64,000 nucleotides of DNA. Origin: Spirodela intermedia. Its lineage: Eukaryota > Streptophyta > Magnoliopsida > Alismatales > Araceae. This document shows, in pieces, positions 14,039 to 25,385 of the stretch. The stretch lies in NCBI GenBank assembly GCA_902729315.2, contig LR746276.1, positions 1,288,669 to 1,352,668 of the forward strand, given 5' to 3'. The position numbers and the translations under genes are program-made. The first letter of the stretch is position 1; each line of letters opens with the position of its first letter. The notes under the pieces were generated by a model. The model was not told the DNA's origin, ran no database searches, and was given only the letters and a program-made list of their open reading frames with translations.

Positions 14039-14095
14039 AGTCAAACCTACCCACGCAATGACCTCTGGCATCTTTGGAGATCTTTGGGTTTGACT
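14039..14095 (+). promoter_or_regulatory. Pair of W-box elements upstream of the U-box gene
   Basis: AGTCAA (the TTGACT core on the minus strand) at 14039-14044 and TTGACT at 14090-14095 lie 115-170 nt before the start codon. They flank the probable transcription start and precede a CT tract in the leader. WRKY factors bind this core, and the PUB22/23/24 family is known to be elicitor-responsive, so WRKY control is a reasonable inference. Confidence 0.4.
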
Positions 14096-14209
14096 TTGAA
14101 TTTATGTTGGCTCTCTCTCTCTCTCTCTATCTGTCTGTCTATCTGTCTGACTATCTTTATCAGTTTTGCAACATATATACCGGTTTCTTCCCCCTCCATT
14201 AGGCGTTTT

Positions 14210-15463
14210 ATGGAGTCCTATCCACAGAAGCGTGGAACGGAGAAGCCTCATGAGAAAGCCATGGATGTGCCTCTTTTGTTCAAGTGCCCAATCTCCATGG
14301 AGCTCATGCAGGACCCCGTGACCATCTTCACTGGGGTGACCTACGAGAGGAAGTACATCGAGAGGTGGTTTTTCACCTACAAGAAGAAGACATGCCCCGC
14401 CACCATGCAGCCTCTGGAGAACCTTGACCTGACGCCCAACCACACCCTCCACCGCCTCATTTCATCCTGGAGCAACACCGCCTCGCACGACGGCGCCTCC
14501 ACGTCTGCGCCGCCCGTCCCGCTCCCGCGCGGCGAGCTCGCCTCCATCCTCGCCGCCGTCGAATCGGGGCCTTTCCAGGTTAGCTCGCTGAAAAAGCTGC
14601 AGTCTGCCATAGCCGCGGAGGAGGCACAGATGGAGTTCGTCGAGCTGGGGGGGATCGAGGTTGTGGGCGCCGTCATCTTGCAGATCTTGGCGGTCGATGC
14701 CGGAGACTTCGCCGCATTCAGGGCCTGCGAGGAGGCGCTCGCGGCACTGTACCATCTCCCCCTCTCCGATCAGTCATCCGTCACCTTCCTATCGAAACCC
14801 GAGTGCATCGAGTCGATGATCATCATGCTCCAGCGAGGAAGCGCAGAGGCGAGGCTCCACGCCATCACCATCCTTCAGAAGGTCGCTGAGAGATCCAGGG
14901 ACTGGACCCTCTTGCTGGGCGACCAGGACAGGGAGTTCTTCAGGTCCCTCCTCGAACTTCTCTCTGACGACATCGCCGCCAAGGCCAGCGCCGCCGCCCT
15001 GGAGGTGCTGATCAACCTGTTTGTCGCCTCCAAGAAGAGCCGGCTCAAGGCCGTGGAGCTCGGCGCCGTCCACCTCTTCCTAGAGCTCCTCCCCGAGTCG
15101 ACCAGGCAGCGGTGCGAGAAGCTCCTGTTCCTGCTGACGATGCTCTGCGAGCGCCCCGAGGGGAGGTCCGCCTTCGCCGAGCACGCCATGGGGATACCTG
15201 CGGTGTCGAAGAAGATACTGCGAGTCTCCGATGTCGCCACCAAGCTCGCGGTGAAGATCCTGTGGCTGATGGGCACCTTCCACCCCACCGAGAAGGTCCT
15301 CGACGATATGTTGCTCTTCGGATCTGTGGGGAAACTCCTCATTCTGCTGCAGTTCGACAGCCATGGGTCGACCAGGGAGAAGGTCATGGATATCACCAGG
15401 TTGCACTCCCCAAAGTGGAGGCAACACCCGTGTTTCCCCAGCGAATTCAAGGGGATGTCTTGA
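14210..15463 (+). CDS. U-box E3 ubiquitin ligase with ARM repeats (PUB22/23-like)
   Basis: A single exon encodes 417 aa from ATG 14210. A second in-frame ATG at 14261 (400 aa) sits right before the U-box and is equally plausible. The frame stays open further upstream to 14084, but that part reads through a CT microsatellite and is leader. The U-box (about residues 20-95) shows the family signatures: VPLLFKCPISMELMQDPV, TGVTYER, TCP and LTPNHTLHRLISSW. It binds E2 enzymes without zinc ligands. The rest is leucine-rich and helical with ARM-like repeats (about 110-400), the substrate-binding part in this class. Length and the intronless structure match the PUB20-29 group, of which PUB22/23/24 damp pattern-triggered immunity and drought responses. 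The MDVPLLFKCPIS start is atypical, since this group more often has a PPFF or PYHF lead-in. The exact paralogue is not resolved. Confidence 0.95.
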   Translation: MESYPQKRGTEKPHEKAMDVPLLFKCPISMELMQDPVTIFTGVTYERKYIERWFFTYKKKTCPATMQPLENLDLTPNHTLHRLISSWSNTASHDGASTSAPPVPLPRGELASILAAVESGPFQVSSLKKLQSAIAAEEAQMEFVELGGIEVVGAVILQILAVDAGDFAAFRACEEALAALYHLPLSDQSSVTFLSKPECIESMIIMLQRGSAEARLHAITILQKVAERSRDWTLLLGDQDREFFRSLLELLSDDIAAKASAAALEVLINLFVASKKSRLKAVELGAVHLFLELLPESTRQRCEKLLFLLTMLCERPEGRSAFAEHAMGIPAVSKKILRVSDVATKLAVKILWLMGTFHPTEKVLDDMLLFGSVGKLLILLQFDSHGSTREKVMDITRLHSPKWRQHPCFPSEFKGMS

Positions 15464-16095
15464 CGACTAACACCCCAACACCCGCCGAATACGACCCTCA
15501 TTTTTTCTTATAAGATCCAAGCTTCTCCCAAATTTCTTGCCTCATTTTATTTCATGGGGATTCAAAGAACCCAAGTATAGAGAAGAGTAGGAGAATTCGG
15601 CATCTGCTGAGCTAACCTACATGAAATTCCCCGTTTGAATTCATAGGGCTCAGTCGATACATTGAAATCCCGTCCTCAGGGCATCTGCAGACCTTCACCG
15701 GAAGTACAACGATGCGAATTTCTGCCTGGTTTTACGTTATTCCAATGAACCAGTTCCTCAAATCTAGTTCGCAGTATCTGAAGCCTAAAGTTCCATCAAC
15801 CGTGATAGAAAGCCGCGTTCTTCTCCCTGGATGGCGTACTGATCCTATCACGACTTCCTCTTGAGGAAAATGTCCTGATCAATTTCGGAAACCTTGGTCT
15901 ACTATGGATATTATAATTTTATTAAGAGATTTCCTCTCAAGGAAAATGGTTCGGATTGTATAGTTTTATTTAGAATCAGATGAACTTTTCTCTTCGGGGA
16001 ACATCAGAGCCTGTATCCGCAATCTGTTTCCCTGATATGTTAGAGCAATCTTGCCTTGAAGATGACGATTTACACCACCGCACAGTGCAGGCCTT
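15464..16095. other. 3' flank of the U-box gene
   Basis: No gene is recognised. AT content rises downstream of the stop codon, consistent with a 3' UTR and spacer. Confidence 0.4.
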
Positions 16096-16098
16096 ATC

Positions 16099-16420
16099 TG
16101 GGCTCGGCCCGAAACCGGTGTCCGGTACTTTCTTCGGGGCTGGGTTGAGCCTGATTAATCTCAGGTGGCTGGGTCCAGTCCCCAGGGGTTCGGGCCCAAA
16201 ACCTCCTGTTCGGGCTTTTCTTCGGGGCCCCGCAAAGCTCGAAGGAGTCAGCTACTTCAGCCGTGGCTTTAGGACTTCGGGTCCAAAACCTCCTGTCCGG
16301 GCTTTTCTTCGGGCCCCCACAAGGCCTGAAGGGGTCAGCTGCTTTAGCCGAGACTTTACAGGGCTTCGGGCCAAAACTTGTTCTCCGGGTTTTCTTTGGG
16401 CCCGGCTGTCGACTTCCCTC
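16099..16420. repeat. GC-rich tandem repeat, period about 87 bp
   Basis: Units start at TTCGGG positions 16189, 16276 and 16365 (spacing 87 and 89), with a more divergent first unit from about 16101. Each carries CCAAAACCTCCTGT, GGGCTTTTCTTCGGG and GTCAGCT.CTT.AGCC blocks. Because 87 is a multiple of three, a plus-strand frame stays open across the array (15980-16426) and gives a repeated GPKPPVRAFLR motif. I see no leader or conserved domain and treat the frame as a by-product. The local GC content is much higher than its surroundings. Confidence 0.85.
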
Positions 16421-16742
16421 ACCTAATCCCTCCCGATCACGATTATTTTATTTCTTTTGACTGGATCGTCCGATCTTTCACCGAATTTTAATGGGTCCTG
16501 GGGCAATAAAAAAATATTTATTTATTTTATGAATTTGATGAAATATATATATTTTATATTAAATAATTTCTCCATCCTTTTTGAGCGACGCAAACGTGGG
16601 TCACTTCCTGCGGTGACTCTCGTAGCGGTTAAATTATTCATTAATTAATCCCGCCTCGTGGTTGAAATTTCGGGTATGTTCTGGCCACACTGATCGTCGA
16701 GGGGAGAGAGAGAGAGAGATAAAGAGAGAGATAGAGAACGAT

Positions 16743-16775
<33 letters not shown>

Positions 16776-17990
16776 AAAGAGAAAAAGAGAAAGGTGACAA
16801 TGATGAAGTGACAGGAGAACATGGGTTTCAGTCTTCGGAGTGGGACTGGACTGGAACCGGGATTGGCCGAGGCGGAGCGTGAGAGGACCAACTGAGCAAT
16901 TTTTTGACGAGGAAGGTCGGCCCATCCATTTTTGTCGGGTTTTGGTCGTGGTAATCACCACGAAAACTACTATTCTTTGCAGCATCATCTCTCACGAAGA
17001 ACTGATAAGAAAAATCTCTCTCTCTCTCTCTCGGCTGATTGACCCCTTGGCCACCGTACTGGGGACGGCCGCCAGCATGGATCGGGTCAATCGCAGAGAG
17101 GATGAGGAGAACTTCTCATTGTCTGCATTCTAAGTCTTTGGCTGGATTCAAAGATTCCCCTATCTGATGAGAGGGACATTTGTGTGCGCCTCGAATCGGT
17201 CAGATACAGAGTTCCGGTGGTCCTACTCATCGCACTGTAAGAAAGTCAACGCTTCATCTCATCCAAACTATAAATCCGTAGTGAGAGGGAGAGAGGTGGG
17301 AGGTGATAATCTCCCTGATGCTGCCGCCTTTGTGAAGAACCCGTGTTGACATGAAGCTCGTGACACTCCGCCTTTTCCCTCTGGGTTCGTCGGAAAGTCA
17401 ACCAGTGTGTGGACAGGAGGAAGAGAGAGCCGGGCGGATCTTCTCCTTTGACCTTTGATTCCCGCGTCTGGAAAGAATTAAAGAACAGGTCAAATCCATT
17501 AAAGCTCTCTCTAGCAGTCTCTATGAACCCGTTTAGACCGGCCCACGTTCTTCTTTCTATGGGCCCGGCGTACTTTTATCAACCCATTGGGCCTTCTTTC
17601 AAATTGAGAAATATAAATGGCCCGTCGACCATAGTAACTAGGCCGTGGGCTTACCGAACCACTGCCATGCATGAATGACGGCGGTAGGCCCATCTTTAGA
17701 CACGCCAGCGCACCGATCGCCGTGGCAAGATGACATCATGCTGACGAGGACTGCGACGGTCGTTGTCCAAACCGATTGGATCGGGCTTGGTGCGGTGGCG
17801 GCTCATTGATTGGGACCCACTGGTGGCCCTAGCCGAACATCGGCCGCGGCCAGCTTCCCTCTTATTAAGGAAAGTACGTAAATGCCCCTAGATATAGATT
17901 ATTTTCAGGATTTTTCCTTCACCCCATTTAAAGGGTTATTCTCCCAAACACCCCCCTCCCCTGTAGTTGTTGTCCAGACAAGAACGCCTC
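16421..17990. other. Intergenic DNA and PIRL promoter
   Basis: An AT-rich piece (16440-16660) is followed by GA tracts at about 16700-16785, a CT tract at 17013-17031 and ordinary non-coding DNA. No gene is recognised. The last 100 bp before 17990 include a TTTAAAGG box near 17929 that could serve as the PIRL TATA element. Confidence 0.4.
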
Positions 17991-18059
17991 ATCCGCCTCT
18001 CTCTCTCTTCTTTCTCTCTCTTGCGAGCTCTCAGAGCTTCGAAGACCTGCAGAGCAGCA

Positions 18060-20494
18060 ATGGCAGTGGTGCGACCTCCGCCGGTGGCCGCGGGGACACA
18101 GCCGAGGTCGGGGCCGGCGATGATGGAAGCGGTGGACGAGATCATGAGGACCTACCGGTCGCTGCCGGCGAGGCCAAGCGTGGACGATGTGGAGGCGGCG
18201 GAGGCGGTGATTCGAGCGGCGGAGGCAGAGGAGGAAGCGCGGCTTGACGAGTTGGAGAGGACGGAGAAGCTTCCCGATCTGCCGGACGAGCTCTTCCATG
18301 TGTTGCAGGAAGTTCGCCGGAGCGCGGCGAGGCTGCGGGCGGAGGAGCAGCGGCGGGAGGCCCTCCGCGTGGTCGATCTGGAGGAGCGCTTTCGCGTGCT
18401 AGACGAGCTCATCCAGAGAGCTTCCCGGCTGGTCTCCCCCGACGGTGGCGTTTCCGCAGGACGTGCCCCCGACGGAGAGGTGCCTGTTCGTCTCAGATTG
18501 GCCGATGGCAGGCCGGAGGGGAAAAGGGGGATCAGCGATGCGAACTTGGTGAAGAGGGAGGACGAGATGGAGAAGAAGGCGCCTCTCAGGGAAGCCACCA
18601 AGGCGTTGGCGCGTTCGTCCTCGTTGAAATCGGGTATGCCGACAGGTAAGCGCGGATCAGTCGATTCCTCGTCCTCTGGATTTCTCCGTGATCCCATCTC
18701 ATCCTCTGTATCTTTTTTCCACGATTCGGCGAGTTTTCCGAGAAAATTTTATTCGGCGATTTGTGGTTTATCATGGGATATCTAGAACACTCCCTATCCT
18801 CCCCCAAATTTTCCCTTCTCATCTTGGAGAAAAATTTCATGGCACGCTGTCAATTCATCGATCTCTTCGTGTTCCAGAGTATATATACACTTTCGTTTTC
18901 CTTCCTGGACTCTCTGAGACTGTAATTCGCTCCTGTGTACACACGGATTTCGAGTCTCCCATCAGTCCTAGCGCGATCGGCTTGGAAGCATCTCCTCCTC
19001 CCATTTTAATTATATCTTCCCCTAACGAGGAGAAGGGAAATCGTATTTCCTCATCTGATCGCAGAAGAAGCATTTATGATGAACCGATTCCTTCCCCAAT
19101 TAGGATATCGATCCAGATCCCCTCATAGCTTCCTCGGCTAGCAATTGAAAAGGCCATTTGCTCAGATCTACTCTCAACTAGCATCGAAAATATCTATTGT
19201 TTGGTGTATAACCGATCCAATCAACAGGCGGATGCTACTCTCGACGATCTTCTCTCCGATCTCTCGTTTATCCGCATTCTTTGCCTGAGATTCTTGAAGA
19301 GGGATCAGAGATTTTAAGCTCCGTGGATTAAGATTTTCTTTTTATAGCAGTTTTTGCAGACGGAAGCGCTGAGAAATTCAGTCTCATAAAGCTGGCGGGT
19401 TTGATCGAGAGTTCAGCGAAGAGTGAAGCACAGATTCTGGATCTTCAAGGGAAGTTGATGGATCAGATAGAGTGGCTGCCATTATCCTTGGGGAAGCTGA
19501 CGAGCATCACGGAGCTCAATCTATCTGAAAACCAGATCATGGCTCTTCCCTCGAACATCGGAAGCCTCAGGTCGTTGACCAAGCTCGACCTCCACTCGAA
19601 CAAGCTTATAAACCTCCCAGACAGCTTAGGGGAACTGTCCAGATTGACCGAGCTCGATGTGCACGCGAACAGCTTGAAGTCTCTGCCCGCATCATTCGGG
19701 AATCTGACGAGCCTGGTGAGCCTCGATCTTGGCTCGAACCTGCTGTCTGTTCTTCCAGATTCGCTGGGAAATCTGACCAACCTGAGGAGATTGGACGTGG
19801 AAACCAACGAACTCGAAGAACTCCCCTACACGATCGGTTCTTGCTCCTCTCTCGCGGAGCTGAGGCTAGATTTCAACCAGCTGAGGGCACTCCCGGAAGC
19901 CATGGGGAAGCTCCAGTCCCTGCAGGTCCTCACTCTGCACTACAACAGAATCAAAGGCCTGCCCACCACCATGGCATCCCTCGTGGAGCTGAAGGAGCTC
20001 GACGTCAGCTTCAACGAGCTGGAATCGATCCCCGAGAGCCTCTGCTTCGCCACCAACCTCGTGAAGCTGAGGGTCGGCAACAACTTCGCAGACTTGACCT
20101 CCCTCCCCAGGTCAATCGGAAATCTCGAAATGCTCGAGGAACTGGACATCAGCAACGACCAGATCAGAACTCTGCCGAACTCCTTCAGGCTCCTCTCCAG
20201 GTTGAGAGTGTTCCAGGCGGAGGGAACTCCATTGGAGGTCCCTCCGAGGAATGTGGTCAAGCTCGGAGCAGAGGTACGTCCGTATATTCTCCCCCATCGT
20301 CTCCCCCAATCTCCCTCATCCTCCTCTCTGGTTCTCCCTCCCCGGCGCAGGCGGTGGTACAGTACATGGCCGATCTGGCGGAGCCCAAGGCGGCGCCGCT
20401 TCCCCCGTCCGCGGAGAGGAAGAAGGGTCTCTGGTTCTGGCTCTGCTCACTGTTCCTCCCTCGCAGAGACGGCGGCGACTCCACCAAAGCCTGA
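18060..20494 (+). CDS. PIRL: Plant intracellular Ras-group-related LRR protein (PIRL)
   Basis: There are three exons: 18060-18645, 19360-20273 and 20351-20494, all GT-AG, giving 547 aa. The start is the ATG after a CT-rich leader, beginning MAVVRPPPV; the frame is open further upstream only through that leader. Residues 1-200 form a charged, Ala/Glu/Arg-rich helical region, as in other PIRLs. Exon 2 opens with the family's EKFSLIKLAGLIE and LDLQGKLMDQIEWLP segments. About ten 23-residue LRRs of the Shoc2/SUR-8 type follow (L..L..LDL..N.L..LP pattern). The C-terminus has the typical AVVQYMADL and GLWFWLCSLF motifs. PIRLs are cytosolic or nuclear scaffold-like proteins; Arabidopsis members act in pollen and gametophyte development. 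No kinase or transmembrane domain is present. Intron 1 is 714 bp and intron 2 only 77 bp. The exact family member is not resolved. Confidence 0.95.
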
Positions 20495-21200
20495 GCCGCC
20501 GGTAAGCTCTGCAAACCCATCTCAAAAGGCGCCGCCTTTCCCATGCCCATGAAGGGATCACGGCGATCTCGCCCCCCTCTGAAGGCGACGCCCGCCTGGG
20601 CAGGTGATCCACTTCAATGATCTTCTTCTTCTTCCTCCTCCTCCGACCAGGCTGGCCTCTCGTTGGCTCCATTGGCTGTATCTTCTTCTTCCTCCGACAA
20701 TGAAATCTGGCATGCCACGTGCTACCATGTCTTTTTTTGGCGGGCCCAAGTGCAGCATTTGGTACGTAGGAGCCGACTCATTTAGGATTAAATTAGGGGT
20801 ATAGCCCGTGGGTGGAGGGGGTTTCGGGCTTGGGCCCGAAAAATAAGCCCGGAAGATTTGGCCCGAAAATCCCGCCGCCGCCGAAAGGGGACTTTCTTGG
20901 TATAGTAGGGGAAGGTCTATGATATTATGGGAAAAATGGCGGCGGTGTTGACGGCTAAGCAGGGTGGGGTTTGGGAGGGCAATAAATGGCGGCTGTCTGT
21001 CAACGGGTCTGTGGAAATGGGGGAGGAATACTGTGGCCACGGAAGCTGTGGCCCGTGTGTTATCCGAACGACGGATGGGCCCATTAGAGGGACGTGCCGG
21101 CCCATGTTGTCTCCAACACGTGAACCACGCCTGCTGCCGCATTGCCTGCCTATTCCACTCACGTGCTCTCCGGATCTAATCTACGAACCACAAACGTCGT
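20495..21200. other. PIRL 3' flank and PPR upstream spacer
   Basis: The C/T-rich 3' region of PIRL is followed by GC-rich, non-coding DNA. Overlapping frames on both strands (up to 194 codons at 20558-21142) have no family signature. Confidence 0.4.
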
Positions 21201-21204
21201 TATC

Positions 21205-21212
21205 TCTCCGTC

Positions 21213-21244
<32 letters not shown>

Positions 21245-21305
21245 CCCCTCGCCCTCTCTCACACTCTCTCTGGCTCTTGCCCCGTTCTCTCGCTCTCGCC
21301 CTCTC

Positions 21306-21355
<50 letters not shown>

Positions 21356-21475
21356 TCTCTCTCTCCCTCTCCCCCTCGCCCTCTCTCACACTCTCTCTCT
21401 GGCTCTCGCCCCCTTTCTCCCGCTCTCTCTCGCCCACTCTCTCTCGCCCACTCTCTCTCTCTCTCTCTCTATTTT
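21205..21475. repeat. CT-rich microsatellite block in the PPR leader/promoter
   Basis: About 270 bp is almost entirely C and T, with CT runs broken by GCCCTCTC and CACTCTC. Frames over it read Ser/Leu or Arg/Glu polymers and are artefacts. It ends about 90 bp before the PPR start codon, so it probably lies in the promoter or 5' UTR. Confidence 0.93.
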
Positions 21476-21567
21476 CAGTTCGAGTTGACTTCTGTGCTCT
21501 TGGGATTGGGTAGCCTTATCCAGTCCAACAGACGGTTGTCTCCTCTCTCTCTCTAGCCATCGAGCAG

Positions 21568-23322
21568 ATGCTTCACTACTCGTGTTCCCTCTCCCAGACG
21601 CTGCCGGAGAGGAGGAGATGCACCGACACGAGAGCCCTCCAGCAGCTCCACGCCCAGATGATCCTCACCGGAGACATCCACCACCTCCCTTCCCTGAACA
21701 GGCTTCTCTCTCTCTACCTCTCCTCGCCCCCCCCGGCCGGAGGGCCGCCCCTGGCCCGCCGCCTCTTCGACCTCTGCCCCCGCTCCTCCGTCCTGCTATG
21801 GAACACCCTCATCAGAGGCCTCCTCGACCAGGGTCTCCCCCTCGCCGCTCTCCTCGCCGGCGACGAGATGCTCCGGCGATCTCCCTTCTCGCCGGACCAG
21901 TTCACCTTCCCGTCGCTGCTCAAGGCCTGCGCCCGCTTGGCCGCCTCCTTCGAAGGGAGGACCCTCCATGGCCAGGTCCTGAGGTTCGGCCTCGCCGGCG
22001 ATCTCTACGTCCAGGCCAATCTCATCTCCATGTACTCTGCCTGCGGGGACTTGCTATCGGCGAGAGAGGTCTTCCACAGGACCGGCGGCAGAAACCAGGT
22101 CCTCTGGGGTTCCATGATCAGCGCGCTCGTGAAGAACAACTCGCCGGAGGAAGCTCTCGCGGTGTTCTCGGAGATGGCGGAGTCCGGCGAGGAGGCCGAC
22201 GAGGTGACCCTCACGATCGCCATCTCCGCCTGCGCCGAGCTGAGAGACCTTCACTTGGGGAAGAGACTCCACTCCGCCATTGCCGCCAAGTCCTGCCGGA
22301 TAAGAAGAAGAGGAAGAAGAAGAAGCTCCGTCGTGCTGGGGACGGCGCTGGTGGACATGTACGCGAAATGCGGCGCGCCGGACATGGCGAAGACAGTGTT
22401 CGACCAGATGCCGGAGAGAAACGTGGTGGCCTGGTCTGCCATGATTTCTGGGTTCGCTCAGAACAACCAGTGCGAGGAAGCGCTGGACCTCTTAAAGACC
22501 ATGCTAGAGGAAGCCGACGCCAAGCCCAACGCCGTTACCCTCTCGGCGGCGCTCTCCGCCTGCGCACAGATGGGCGATCTCAGTGCAGGAAGATGGATCC
22601 ACGCTTACATAGATCGATCTGGGATGGAATGGTCCACCAGCCTGATGAACTCCATGGCCGACATGTACGCCAAATGCGGAAGCATCGAAATCGCCTGCGA
22701 GATCTTCGACAGAATACCCAACAAGGACGTCGTCTCCTGGAACGTCGTCATCTCCGGGCTGGCCATTCACGGGCGGGGCGAGCTCGCGCTGGAAAAGTTC
22801 TCCCAGATGCAGAGAGAAGGGCTGAAACCAGACGACATCACCTTCATCGGGGTGCTCTCTGCCTGCAGCCACGTAGGGCTGACGGAAGAAGGTCGCCGCC
22901 ATTACAGGAACATGAGGAGAGTTTACGGGATCATCCCGAAGCTCGAGCACGATGGATGCATGGTGAATCTGCTGTGTAGGGCGGGGATGCTGGAGGAGGC
23001 GAAGGAGTTCATCAGGGGGATGGCGGCAGAGCCGGGAGGGGAAGTATGGGGGGCTCTGCTCGGCGGCTGTGCGGTCTTCGACGAGCTCGAGCTGGCGGCG
23101 CGCGCCGCCGGGCAACTTCTCGGCGGCGTAGAGACGGGCCGCGATGGTGCCTGCGTTCTGCTATCGAACATGCTCGCTGGGAGGCGGCGGTGGGGAGATA
23201 AGCGGAGAGTGCGGGAGTTCATGGAGGAGAAAGGGATCAAGAAGACGCCTGGTTGCAGCTCCATTGAAGTCGAGGGAGTGGTGCACGAGTTCTTCTCCGG
23301 TGAGAGCCAGGATCCAGAGTAA
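21568..23322 (+). CDS. PLS-class pentatricopeptide repeat protein with E-type C-terminus
   Basis: An intronless frame of 584 aa starts after a CTCTCTCT leader. PPR units run through most of it, with recognisable VLWNTLIRGLL, GDLYVQANLISMYSACGD, VVLGTALVDMYAKCGAPDMA, RNVVAWSAMISGFAQNNQ, DMYAKCGSIEIACEIFD and DVVSWNVVISGLAIHGR segments. Alternating lengths mark the P-L-S type. The end carries the E motif (EVWGALLGGCAVFDELELA, then the KGIKKTPGCSSIEVEGVVHEF block) and stops 10 residues after VHEF, so there is no DYW deaminase domain. Proteins of this class bind organellar RNA and usually guide C-to-U editing or processing in plastids or mitochondria, recruiting a DYW partner in trans. The target is unknown. 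The first 60 residues are Leu/Arg/Ser-rich and could be an organelle transit peptide. Confidence 0.94.
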   Translation: MLHYSCSLSQTLPERRRCTDTRALQQLHAQMILTGDIHHLPSLNRLLSLYLSSPPPAGGPPLARRLFDLCPRSSVLLWNTLIRGLLDQGLPLAALLAGDEMLRRSPFSPDQFTFPSLLKACARLAASFEGRTLHGQVLRFGLAGDLYVQANLISMYSACGDLLSAREVFHRTGGRNQVLWGSMISALVKNNSPEEALAVFSEMAESGEEADEVTLTIAISACAELRDLHLGKRLHSAIAAKSCRIRRRGRRRSSVVLGTALVDMYAKCGAPDMAKTVFDQMPERNVVAWSAMISGFAQNNQCEEALDLLKTMLEEADAKPNAVTLSAALSACAQMGDLSAGRWIHAYIDRSGMEWSTSLMNSMADMYAKCGSIEIACEIFDRIPNKDVVSWNVVISGLAIHGRGELALEKFSQMQREGLKPDDITFIGVLSACSHVGLTEEGRRHYRNMRRVYGIIPKLEHDGCMVNLLCRAGMLEEAKEFIRGMAAEPGGEVWGALLGGCAVFDELELAARAAGQLLGGVETGRDGACVLLSNMLAGRRRWGDKRRVREFMEEKGIKKTPGCSSIEVEGVVHEFFSGESQDPE

Positions 23323-25331
23323 CAAGAACACCCGCCAGCAGAAGCCTTCCCCATGATTGGAGCGACCGAAGATCATCGGCGCTCTTCTCTTCTGTGGGGA
23401 TTCTTGAAGAAGAATACCCGAATTTATTACCAGCGGAAAGGAAAAAAGATTTTTTTTTTTTTTTTTTTACCCGACAGATTTGTTCTTGGGGCACCGACCA
23501 CATTCATATGATCTGATATCTGACAACCTTAAATGGGAAGCATTATTAGGCTTCATTTCTAAGTCAGCATGAATTAAATGAAATAGAGAAACAAAGAAGA
23601 AGGTATCAACTAGTATGTTCTTATAACTCATTATTATTGAATATTATGCATCATAAAATGATTATATAACTTTACCCTATTTTTCTTGTGATGAAAATAC
23701 ATGGAATCCACTATGATGATTATGCGATCAATGAAGCTATTACTAGGACTCAATTGATCAAAAATCTATTAATAGAAATTTTAGTTGGAAACTAAAGAGA
23801 CTATGCAAAGTAGAGTGGGCCATCCTTTCCATTCACATGACCATTCAACATATCATCATTAAAAATGTAGGGAGACAATTGAAGTGCCTTTTCTATTTAA
23901 GACACTCCATTGAAGATTATTACTCAATAATCCAAGCAGTCTGCTTTGAATGTTCCAACGTCAAAATTCTCTTGAATTTCTTAAGATCAAGAACCTCTTA
24001 CACCATCTCGCTCCACAAGTTTGTAACATTGTCTAGAATCTTAAAAACTAACCACCTTATATCTCACATGTCACAAGCACACCACACAGCTCAAGGTAAC
24101 TACCCTGCCCACACATTATAAATGTTTCAATTAGTTAATACATCATCAATCACAACAAGAACAATATTTTAATTTTATAACAAGCTTACCATTGACTTCA
24201 ATTGTCATGTAGTTCACCATAAGTTGTTGAATTATCTAAGAAGAGTTAGACTAATAGAAGAAGCATTTTAGTTATGATATTCCTTTTCGTGTGCACAACT
24301 CTCTTTAATCAGTCTTAATCTTGTTTCTAAATCTTCAAGACACTGAGAGAATGTAGCAGAGAGGAGCAAGGTCTTGAAGTAGTTGTCGCCATTTGAAACC
24401 TCATTTAAATTCTTCATGCCCTAATTTTGGGCTAGATGTTGCTTTTGATAGTGATAGATTTTGGGTTGAATATCTACCTTTTAAACCATCACTCAAAAAT
24501 TAAAATTGTCTAATTTTGGGTTGTAACAACTACTTTACCTAAAAACAAACCTATTTTCTAGTCTATCCACAATGCCCTTTACTTTATTGCGCTAACACTT
24601 TACACCCACTAGTGGGCTGAGTCCTTACTCTTAATGAGTCACACTTGAAAAAACTAATTAATAGAAAATTATGTAATCTTGTAAAATGAAACACTTAATA
24701 TTTTCACAATTCTTTGAAGCCCTATTTTATCATGAAACCTAGTTTGCCACTAAATGATTGTAATTTAATTTCTGCAAAGTCAAGGCTTCCCACAAAAATA
24801 TCAATCCTATTTAATCAATTTCATGCAAGGTTAAAACTAATTCTACTAATTAGAATAAATCACCTCTCCATCGCAATTTATCTATAAATTATTAAACTAT
24901 TATTGAGTTAATAATATAATAATTTAATTTATTAATATGTTCTCCAAGAATTATTAACGTTTTACATTTATTTATTTTATGTCTTCTTATTTACGTTCTT
25001 AAAAACATAGGGTAGAATGCAATAACTGCCTTGTAATATAGTAAGTGTATGTATAGTCTTCTCCATGGATGAATACTACTAGAAATGTTATTCCCTTTGA
25101 AAACTGGCGCCCACGAATGGTTGACTTTTAAGGTTTATAGGGCGATTGTTGACGTAGTTGGTTGACACTTGTATATTTGGTTTTGGACTTCCAGAATCCA
25201 CATTGACTTCATTTCTTATTGGGGGTCATTTAAATATCTACTAAATCTAAATCGACGTCACTAAATCAAGATGTGTAAATGTGGATGCTTCAAGACATGA
25301 GACATGAATAGTAAGAGAGGGAGGGAGAGGG

Positions 25332-25385
<54 letters not shown>

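Noticed and set aside
14084-14209. N-terminal extension of the U-box protein
   Set aside because: It reads through a CT/CTGT microsatellite (Ser-Leu polymer), and the family begins shortly before the U-box.
19841-20494. Second plus-strand frame across the PIRL exons
   Set aside because: Out of frame with clear LRR coding sequence; Arg/Gly/Pro-rich shadow that also runs through an intron.
21142-21556. Ser/Leu- and Arg/Glu-rich open frames upstream of the PPR gene
   Set aside because: They are translations of a CT repeat in several frames on both strands; no coding signal.
22504-23115. Antisense frame of 203 codons over the PPR gene
   Set aside because: Shadow of a GC-rich coding strand; no family signature and no leader.
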